From NCBI GenBank assembly GCA_910583895.1, contig CAJTYJ010000068.1, forward strand, positions 1-11,135: 11,135 bases of DNA, given 5' to 3'. Within the stretch, counting starts at the first letter, position 1. Each line of letters begins with the position of its first letter. This stretch comes from an uncultured Lachnospiraceae bacterium. GTDB taxonomy: Bacteria > Bacillota > Clostridia > Lachnospirales > Lachnospiraceae. The notes beneath the pieces were generated by a model. That model searched no databases, was not told where the DNA came from, and saw only the letters and a program-made list of their open reading frames with translations. The position numbers and the translations under genes were made by a program. This document shows, in pieces, positions 5,740-11,135 of this stretch.

Positions 5740-6474
5740 TTATAAAAATTTTCCAAGAAAATAGACGGCCTGTTTTCTCCACCAGGTCCAGTCGTGATTC
5801 ACATCGTATCCCCAGTAGTCCACAAATGCCGGAATTCCCTGAGAGCGAAGGACGTGGTCCAGTTTTCGGGTATCTGCCAAAAGCTCATCTTCCCAGGCGC
5901 CCTGCCCCACACAAAAATACATATGGCTTCTTTGATAAAGTGCCATATAAGCATGGTCTTTCGGCATGTTCTGCAGGCAGTGAAAGGGAGAATTCAAGTA
6001 CACCAGATCATCTATGTAGCCTCCGAGGATGTTGGCGGCATCGTAGACACCGCTCATACAGATGGTGGCGTCAAACCGGTCCGGAAAACGAAAGAACAGG
6101 TTGCCTGCGTGAAAAGCGCCCATGCTGCATCCCATGGTCATGGACCGGATCCCGCTTCCGTACTGTTCCATCAGAGGATAGACTTCCTGAATCAAGTACT
6201 GGATCCACTGTTCGTGAAGCTCCACCCGTTCTCTTGGATTCTTCCAGTCGCAGGACCAGGTCTCGGAATCGATGGTGTCCACGCAGAAAAGCCGGAGCTT
6301 TCCGGCATCGATCCAGGGAGCGCAGGCCTCCACCATACCGAATCCTTCAAAGTCATTGTGTTTGCCGTTCTGGGAGGGAATGACCAGGCAGGGTTTGCCT
6401 GCGTGGCCGTACACCTTCAGCGGCATATTGCGGTGCAGTCTGTGGCTGTACCAATTCATTTCCTGTATCTGCAT
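5740..6474 (-). CDS. Putative esterase, alpha/beta-hydrolase of the esterase D type
   Basis: This 244-residue cytosolic protein (no signal peptide) has an alpha/beta-hydrolase fold. The nucleophile elbow GCSMG (115-119) places Ser117 as catalytic serine. His227 in DVNHDW is the likely catalytic histidine. The acid is probably one of the acidic residues near 195-201, which cannot be fixed by eye. The overall pattern (WYSHRLHRNMPLKVYGHAG at the N-terminus, FCVDTIDSETW near 63-73) fits the putative esterase family that includes S-formylglutathione hydrolase and mycolyl-transferase-like proteins. The true substrate is unknown. It is the last gene of a three-gene unit, starting six bases after the ATP-grasp stop, with its AAAGGA site inside that gene's end. 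It could remove or transfer an acyl group on whatever the ligase makes; this is inference. Confidence 0.85.
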   Translation of the reverse strand: MQIQEMNWYSHRLHRNMPLKVYGHAGKPCLVIPSQNGKHNDFEGFGMVEACAPWIDAGKLRLFCVDTIDSETWSCDWKNPRERVELHEQWIQYLIQEVYPLMEQYGSGIRSMTMGCSMGAFHAGNLFFRFPDRFDATICMSGVYDAANILGGYIDDLVYLNSPFHCLQNMPKDHAYMALYQRSHMYFCVGQGAWEDELLADTRKLDHVLRSQGIPAFVDYWGYDVNHDWTWWRKQAVYFLGKFL

Positions 6475-6480
6475 AATCGA

Positions 6481-7746
6481 TTATTGTCCTTTGGATTTCT
6501 GTTTGTTTTCAGAGACTTTTTCGGGCGCCTCCAATTCCGCTTTTTCTTCCGGCGGATCCGTTGACAGAACATACCGGAAAAATTCTTCCATAGCTTCTTT
6601 GTGTTCCAGTTTTGCCAGATAGATAAAATTCCCCATGCCATGTGCCAGGACCTCCGGAAGCTCTTCTGCCGTCTTTAGCTGGTCTTTGAAGGTGGAGAGG
6701 ATATCCAGATGGGAGTGGGTGTAAGGAACTTCCTTCCAGCGCCCCACAAAGGCGCAGAAGCAGGGTGTGGACCGGCTTTTGTGGCGAAGCCGGTCATATA
6801 CCATCATATCTGCATAGTGCTGATAGCAGTCGGTACTGTAAGCGAAATTGATCATGTCCGGAGTCGGCCCGCCGGAAGGACGCATATTGACTTCCAGACC
6901 GACCACCTGGCCTTTTTTGCCCAGGTATGCGTGATCTTCTGTCAGGCGGAAAAATTCCAGATGGACGAAACGGCTTCGGACCCGAAAAGCTTTCAGGCAG
7001 GCTCGTCCGCATTCTTTTAAATCGTCGGCCAGACGGTCTACGATATAGAAGTGAATGGCCTCATGGTCATTGACACAGTCCATGATGGAGATCGGGGAGA
7101 TATTGCCGGTTTCAAAAAGAACCGTTCCTTTGCTGTTTACGATGGCGTCATAGGAACAGATCTCTCCGGGGACAAATTCTTCCATAAGATAGGGCACGGC
7201 AGGAACATTGCAGAAGAAGCGTTTCAGATCCTGCGCATCTGTGATCTTCCAGGTGTCGGAAGCGCCTACGCCGGAATCGGGTTTTACGATGACCGGATAA
7301 CCGACCTTGCGGATGAAAGAGCGCGCACTGTTCAAATCACTGATCAGATGACAGCGTGCAGTGGGAATACCGGCTTTTTTGTATCCCTCTTTCATTTTGG
7401 ACTTGTATTTGATCAAGGCCATGTCTTTTGGCAAAAGTCCGGTTGTGATATGGAAATCTTCCCGAAGCTTTGCATCCTGCATCAGCCAGTATTCGTTGTT
7501 GCTTTCGAGCCAGTCGATCTTCCCGTGACGAAAAGACAAAAAGGCCACCGCGCGGAACATGGCATCATAGTTTTCCATATCATCCACCCGGTAATACTCG
7601 GTCAGAGCGCTCTTAAGCCGGGGGGAGAGGGCATCATAAGGCGTATCTCCGATGCCCAGTACATTGACGCCGTTGGCTTTCAAGGCGACACAGAAATTTT
7701 CAAAGTTGCCCGGAAAACCGGGTGAGATAAAGATAAAATTTTTCAT
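6481..7746 (-). CDS. ATP-grasp ligase of unknown substrate
   Basis: The 421-residue protein has a Rossmann-like pre-ATP-grasp domain (about 1-100, opening FIFISPGFPGNF) and an ATP-grasp domain. PVIVKPDSGVGAS (151-163) is the ATP-binding loop, EEFVPGE (189-195) the hinge, and E263 with E285/N287 in GLEVNMRPSGG the likely Mg-ATP ligands. About 25 charged residues at the C-terminus look disordered. ATP-grasp enzymes activate a carboxylate as acyl-phosphate and join it to an amine, thiol or other nucleophile. The partner is not evident here. The resemblance is to the carbamoyl-phosphate synthetase/PurK type, but no known pathway enzyme is matched. The AGAGGA site overlaps the stop of the upstream PRPP-synthetase-like gene, giving an 11-base gap and implying coupled translation. 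Confidence 0.88.
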   Translation of the reverse strand: MKNFIFISPGFPGNFENFCVALKANGVNVLGIGDTPYDALSPRLKSALTEYYRVDDMENYDAMFRAVAFLSFRHGKIDWLESNNEYWLMQDAKLREDFHITTGLLPKDMALIKYKSKMKEGYKKAGIPTARCHLISDLNSARSFIRKVGYPVIVKPDSGVGASDTWKITDAQDLKRFFCNVPAVPYLMEEFVPGEICSYDAIVNSKGTVLFETGNISPISIMDCVNDHEAIHFYIVDRLADDLKECGRACLKAFRVRSRFVHLEFFRLTEDHAYLGKKGQVVGLEVNMRPSGGPTPDMINFAYSTDCYQHYADMMVYDRLRHKSRSTPCFCAFVGRWKEVPYTHSHLDILSTFKDQLKTAEELPEVLAHGMGNFIYLAKLEHKEAMEEFFRYVLSTDPPEEKAELEAPEKVSENKQKSKGQ

Positions 7747-7757
7747 GGATCATCCTC

Positions 7758-8939
7758 TTATTGTCCGTTTTTATACCGTTCCAGGAGCCGGTGAATCCGG
7801 TCGTAGGGATCCAGAAGATCGCTGATGGAAGCGTCGTGATTCAGTGTGTCGATCAAAAGGGCGATGTACTTGCTCATATCACAGGAGATGTAGTAGGGTC
7901 TGGACAAAAGCTCCGGTGTCTGATAGACCAGATTCGTAGTCAGCAGACGGTAGAACAGACCTTCTTTGTAAGCGGCATCGAATTTTTCCATGCCGTTGGT
8001 GAAAAGTCCGAAGGTAGAATACAAAAAGATCCGCCCTGCATGAAGGTCTTTTAGTTTGCCGGCCACTTCAATCATGCTTTCTCCGGAGGAGATCATGTCG
8101 TCGATGACAATGATGTCCTTTCCTTCCACGTTGCTGCCCAGAAACTCATGGGCAACAATCGGGTTGCGGCCCTGGACAATGCGGGTGTAGTCCCGGCGCT
8201 TATAAAACATGCCCATGTCCACACCCAGGACATTGGCAATGTAGATGGCACGGCTCATGCCCCCCTCATCGGGGCTTACGACCATCAAGTGATCGTTGTT
8301 CACCTGAAGATCAGGAACGTTGCCCAGAAGGGCTTTGGCGAACTGATAGGCCGGCTGTACGGTCTCAAATCCGTTCAGGGGAATGGCATTTTGCACTCTT
8401 GGGTCATGGGCGTCAAAAGTCAGGATATTGTCAACACCCATATTTGCCAGCTCTTTTAATGCCAGGGCACAGTCCAGAGATTCTCTTGAGGAACGTTTGT
8501 GCTGGCGGCTTTCATAAAGGAAGGGCATAATGACGGTGATTCGCCTTGCCTTGCCGGCACAGGCGGAGATGATACGCTTTAAGTCCTGATAATGGTCATC
8601 CGGGGACATGCAGTTGGTCTTTCCGCACAGAGAGTAGGTCAGGCTGTGATTGCACACATCGACCATGAGGTACAGATCCCGGCCCCGGACGGATTCCTGG
8701 ACGATTCCTTTGGCTTCTCCGGAACCAAAGCGGGGAATTGAGGCTTCGATTAGGTAGGAATCCTGTTCATATCCCTGGAAGGCGATGGTGTTCTTATGCA
8801 CCAGGGCACTTTCCCTGCGCCACTGGACCAGGTATTCGTTTACTTTCCGGCCCAGTTCTTTGCAGCTTGGCAGGGGGATGAGTCCGAGAGACCCTACGGG
8901 GATGGTTTCCAGAACGCGTTCACTGCGTTGAATATTCAT
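7758..8939 (-). CDS. Long, divergent ribose-phosphate pyrophosphokinase-like protein
   Basis: PRPP synthetases move pyrophosphate from ATP to ribose 5-phosphate, feeding nucleotide, His, Trp and NAD synthesis. This 393-residue protein aligns by motif: FGSGE (71-75, usual FSDGE), ESVRGRD (82-88), SRQHKR (144-149, usual ARQDRR), TFDAHD (174-179, usual TVDLHA), VVSPDEGG (220-227), KRRDY (247-251) and the PRPP loop IDDMISSGES (279-288, usual DDMIDTGGT). It is about 75 residues longer than the canonical enzyme, through an N-terminal extension of about 50-60 residues, an insert near 98-118 and extra C-terminal sequence. The altered phosphate loop raises doubt about plain PRPP synthesis; it may be a paralogue with another substrate or a regulatory form. 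A GGAGG site (8947-8951) supports the start. It is first in the unit with the ATP-grasp and esterase genes. Confidence 0.85.
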   Translation of the reverse strand: MNIQRSERVLETIPVGSLGLIPLPSCKELGRKVNEYLVQWRRESALVHKNTIAFQGYEQDSYLIEASIPRFGSGEAKGIVQESVRGRDLYLMVDVCNHSLTYSLCGKTNCMSPDDHYQDLKRIISACAGKARRITVIMPFLYESRQHKRSSRESLDCALALKELANMGVDNILTFDAHDPRVQNAIPLNGFETVQPAYQFAKALLGNVPDLQVNNDHLMVVSPDEGGMSRAIYIANVLGVDMGMFYKRRDYTRIVQGRNPIVAHEFLGSNVEGKDIIVIDDMISSGESMIEVAGKLKDLHAGRIFLYSTFGLFTNGMEKFDAAYKEGLFYRLLTTNLVYQTPELLSRPYYISCDMSKYIALLIDTLNHDASISDLLDPYDRIHRLLERYKNGQ

Positions 8940-8992
8940 AGTCGAACCTCCATAAATATATAGGTAAACATAGTTTCAAGTCTGTCAAATTC

Positions 8993-9022
8993 GTTATAAC
9001 ATCTCTTCTGGGACAACGTCAA
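8993..9022 (-). promoter_or_regulatory. Candidate promoter of the three-gene PRPP-synthetase-like unit
   Basis: On the minus strand TTGACG (9017-9022) and TATAAC (8993-8998) are separated by 18 bases, in the 89-base gap after the DnaI-like gene. A second TTGACA lies at 8983-8988 but has no good -10 at proper distance. No terminator hairpin is visible in this gap, so read-through from the dnaD-dnaI genes is also possible. Confidence 0.6.
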
Positions 9023-9028
9023 GGAAAT

Positions 9029-10021
9029 TCATCGGGAACCATATAATTTTTTGCGGATCCGGATATCACTTCCGGAAAATTTCACAAGGGTGTAGGAACT
9101 TGTGATGCGGGAAAAGACCCGTTCGCTGTAGATGTCCCGGAAGTCCTTTGGAGACAAGTTGGTGGAGAGAAGCGTGGATTTTCTCCGCAGAGCCCGCTCG
9201 TTCAGGATCTGGAACAGTCTGGATACGGTGAAAGTGTTGGCAAGCTCCGTTCCCATGTCATCCAGGATTAAAAGATCACTTTCCAGAAGGGCGTCCTGTT
9301 CTTGCGGCCGCGGTTCCCCGCGGGTGTAGCCTGCCGGAGAAAACAGTTCAAAAAACTGAAAAGCGGTAAAATAGATGACGGAACAGCCGCGTTCCAGAAG
9401 TTCTCTGGCAATACAGTTGGACAAAAAAGTCTTGCCGGTGCCCACCGGACCATAAAAATGCAGGTTTCGGAAGGTTTCTGAAAAGGTATCCACAAAATCT
9501 TTGCAGGTGTGAATGATCGCCGGCATAATTTTTTTCTGTTCTTCGTCATAGACTTCATAGGACAGGGTCGAGAAGTTCTCCTCTGACAGGACCGTCTGAA
9601 GTCTGGATCCGGAATAGAGAAGACGGATTTCTTCCCTCCGGAAACAGTGGCATTTTTTACGGTCAATGTAGCCTGTATCCTGACAGTCGGGACAGATGTA
9701 GTGCATATCCAGATAGTCGGCAGGGTATCCGGCCTGTAAAAGCAGCGCTTCTTTTTCCTGGCGGAGAAGGAGAAGCTCTCTGCGAAGGCCGGAGAGTACT
9801 TCCAGGGGGCGTATCTCTTCCTGACCGGAACTCTGTGGAGTTCCATAGAGCTGCTCTGCGTGAAGAAGACTCTGGGCAGAGATCTCTTCTTCCAGGGCGC
9901 GCACCCGGGGAAGCTTTTCGTAGATCTCTTCCCGGCGGGCGCACTGCGCCCGGTAGTCCTGGTACTGTCTCCGGTCATAGAGGCGCATGATGGCGTCATA
10001 CTGTTTGTTGGTCAGTGGCAT
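9029..10021 (-). CDS. DnaI/DnaC-like AAA+ helicase-loader ATPase
   Basis: This cytosolic AAA+ protein of 330 residues likely loads the replicative helicase onto DNA, as DnaI does in Bacillus and DnaC in E. coli. An N-terminal charged helical region (about 1-100) is followed by a zinc-binding cluster Cys110, Cys113, Cys124 and Cys126 (CPDC...CHC), as in DnaI. The ATPase domain has Walker A GPVGTGKT (191-198), Walker B LLILDD (250-255), sensor 1 STNLS (286-290) and the SERVFSRI segment, whose Arg301 or Arg305 would be the arginine finger. AGGAGG ends five bases before ATG and overlaps the stop of the upstream DnaD-like gene (12-base gap), so the two are coupled. It could be an IstB-like ATPase, but no transposase is near and the zinc cluster favours DnaI. 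Confidence 0.92.
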   Translation of the reverse strand: MPLTNKQYDAIMRLYDRRQYQDYRAQCARREEIYEKLPRVRALEEEISAQSLLHAEQLYGTPQSSGQEEIRPLEVLSGLRRELLLLRQEKEALLLQAGYPADYLDMHYICPDCQDTGYIDRKKCHCFRREEIRLLYSGSRLQTVLSEENFSTLSYEVYDEEQKKIMPAIIHTCKDFVDTFSETFRNLHFYGPVGTGKTFLSNCIARELLERGCSVIYFTAFQFFELFSPAGYTRGEPRPQEQDALLESDLLILDDMGTELANTFTVSRLFQILNERALRRKSTLLSTNLSPKDFRDIYSERVFSRITSSYTLVKFSGSDIRIRKKLYGSR

Positions 10022-10033
10022 AGAATCCTCCTG

Positions 10034-11065
10034 CTATTGGCTTTGAAGAAGCCTGCGTTCCAGCTCTTCAAAATCATAATCCCGCTGTTCGAAGTTGGAA
10101 AACCCGGTGGACTTTGGAGCAGGAGCAGTTTTTGGCTGGTTTTTGCTTTTTTTGTGGGCCTGGTCCAGAGCTTCCACATCCGCCAGATGGTGTACGTTGC
10201 TTTTGGACCATTTATTCAGGATCTTGTCCGCATATTCAAAGCTTGGCTTGTGGAGACGCTCCATGGTCCTTTTGCAGGCCTCCAGAATCAACTCCAAAGT
10301 AAAGTCATAGGAGTGCAGCCATTTTTCGATGTACCGGAGCTCCGGGTCCACCGGGTTGCGGTCGTTGATGCCAAAGGCTTTCATGATGGCAAAACAGCCC
10401 CGGGTGTAGGTGGTGGTGCGCTCTTTGGCCTGGGATACGGTAGTGATGCCCGCTTCCGCCCAGGCGAGGGCCACGGTCTCGATATAGTGGATGCTTCTGC
10501 TTCCTTTGCAGACACAGTATTCTACCAGGTATTCGATCAGGTCCGCGGAGAAGTGAAGCTGTTCATAAAAGTAGAGCAGGGTTTCGATCTCTGAGGGTGA
10601 CAGGGTCTTTTTCAGATACTGTTCACACACAAACAAAAGCTGCCGTAACTGTGACTGAGAAGAAAAACTGCTCAGTTCTTCCCGGCTGTAGGATCGTTTT
10701 TTGGGCAAAGCCCGGGAAGCGGATTTCTCTTCTTTGGGGATCAGAGGCTCTGTGGGCTGATCAGGAAGGGGGATCTCCAAAAGGTAGATGCCCTTGAGCT
10801 CTTTGCCGGAGCTGCACTCCAGCCGCAGAAGCTTTTGCTTTTCCCAGTATTTGAGCGCACGAAGAATATCGCCCTCTGTATGGTCCAGAGCATCCGCAAG
10901 GACTGTCACGGACAGTTCCCTGGAAGGATTCTGAAGGGCCCGGAGCAGATAAAGATAGACCTTTACATATTCTCCGTTGGCACAGGGCATATAGTGGTCC
11001 AGAAAAAGGTTCGGAACGCCTGTCATGCCCGTGGGCAGGCTGGTTTTCAGTGTAAACTGACTCAT
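10034..11065 (-). CDS. DnaD-domain replication initiation protein
   Basis: This 343-residue primosome protein is predicted to act with the downstream DnaI-like loader at replication initiation or restart. An N-terminal winged-helix-like part (about 1-100, including NGEYVKVYLYLLRAL) is followed by a polar linker. Two DnaD/DnaB_2 helical repeats follow at about 138-212 and 223-300. Both end in the family pattern of Tyr, Ile and Trp: YIETVALAW (194-202) and YADKILNKW (278-286). This layout resembles Bacillus DnaB, which carries two such repeats, as much as DnaD, which carries one; in Clostridia a single protein may cover both roles. The C-terminal tail (303-343) is charged and likely flexible. 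AAGGAG (11072-11077), six bases before ATG, supports the start. Confidence 0.9.
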   Translation of the reverse strand: MSQFTLKTSLPTGMTGVPNLFLDHYMPCANGEYVKVYLYLLRALQNPSRELSVTVLADALDHTEGDILRALKYWEKQKLLRLECSSGKELKGIYLLEIPLPDQPTEPLIPKEEKSASRALPKKRSYSREELSSFSSQSQLRQLLFVCEQYLKKTLSPSEIETLLYFYEQLHFSADLIEYLVEYCVCKGSRSIHYIETVALAWAEAGITTVSQAKERTTTYTRGCFAIMKAFGINDRNPVDPELRYIEKWLHSYDFTLELILEACKRTMERLHKPSFEYADKILNKWSKSNVHHLADVEALDQAHKKSKNQPKTAPAPKSTGFSNFEQRDYDFEELERRLLQSQ

Positions 11066-11090
11066 AGGAAACTCCTTATGGATTGCCGCT

Positions 11091-11134
11091 GTTATAATCT
11101 CTGCCGAGATTATAACATATGTAAAACATATGTT
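11091..11134 (-). promoter_or_regulatory. dnaD-dnaI promoter region with palindromic operator-like sequence
   Basis: On the minus strand a perfect TATAAT lies at 11109-11114. Its -35 would fall at 11132-11137, cut by the window edge; the visible part reads GAAC, compatible with TTGAAC. The -10 is part of a perfect 11-bp inverted repeat, GTTATAATCTC (11091-11101) and GAGATTATAAC (11106-11116), with a 4-base centre. Just upstream AACATATGT occurs at 11114-11122 and again at 11125-11133, 11 bases apart, the second being the palindrome AACATATGTT. Their position over the spacer, -10 and start suggests binding sites for a repressor or replication regulator. Confidence 0.6.
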
Positions 11135-11135
11135 C

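Noticed and set aside
5700..6564. Two long plus-strand frames antisense to the esterase gene
   Set aside because: They lack family motifs and ribosome sites, are rich in Arg/Pro/Ser or shadow-like composition, and lie fully opposite genes with clear catalytic motifs.
8940..9028. Purine-type or PRPP riboswitch ahead of the PRPP-synthetase-like gene
   Set aside because: No conserved aptamer core or terminator hairpin is visible in the 89-base gap.
9029..10021. IstB-like transposition helper ATPase, implying an insertion sequence
   Set aside because: No transposase or terminal inverted repeats are nearby, and the four-cysteine cluster plus the DnaD-like neighbour fit a helicase loader.
9860..10594. 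244-codon plus-strand frame antisense to the dnaI-like and dnaD-like genes
   Set aside because: It spans the junction of two well supported genes on the other strand, has no ribosome site and no recognisable domain, and is best explained by codon bias.
11114..11134. AACATATGT repeats as a CRISPR or transposon end
   Set aside because: There are only two short copies, one helical turn apart, with no spacer pattern and no mobile gene. A promoter operator is simpler.

Overview
The window looks like a chromosomal core region of an anaerobic Firmicute, most likely a Lachnospiraceae-type Clostridium relative. This is inferred from roughly even base composition, strong GGAGG ribosome binding sites, sigma-A type promoters, a SAM-I riboswitch on metK, a class II aldolase, and a DnaD/DnaI helicase-loading pair. 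No mobile element, CRISPR array, rRNA or tRNA was seen. All genes look intact.

Left part (1-2860, + strand): a SAM-I riboswitch with its intrinsic terminator, then a second structured leader segment, then metK with its own terminator. Next comes a divergent sodium:dicarboxylate/amino-acid symporter gene. Its promoter lies between the arms of a long inverted repeat (1520-1600). A bidirectional terminator closes this block.

Middle part (2868-5725): a small membrane-anchored protein of unknown function (-) is transcribed divergently from fba (+). A shared terminator separates fba from a convergent cyclophilin lipoprotein gene (-). That gene is in turn divergent from an ArsC/Spx-like thioredoxin-fold gene (+), with two good promoters back to back between them.

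Right part (5740-11135, all - strand): transcription runs from a promoter at the right edge through dnaD-like and dnaI-like primosome genes. It then passes an 89-base gap with an internal promoter and no visible terminator, into a tight three-gene unit: a long divergent PRPP-synthetase-like protein, an ATP-grasp ligase of unknown substrate, and an alpha/beta-hydrolase (esterase D type). The spacings in this unit are 11 and 6 bases.

The three-gene unit is the best candidate for an undescribed pathway. It pairs a PRPP-synthetase fold with an altered phosphate loop, an amide- or ester-forming ligase and a hydrolase, and none of the three has an assignable substrate. The other points worth a second look are regulatory: alternative structures in the metK leader downstream of the riboswitch terminator, the inverted repeat around the symporter promoter, and a 26-base perfect palindrome with neighbouring AACATATGT repeats over the dnaD-dnaI promoter.
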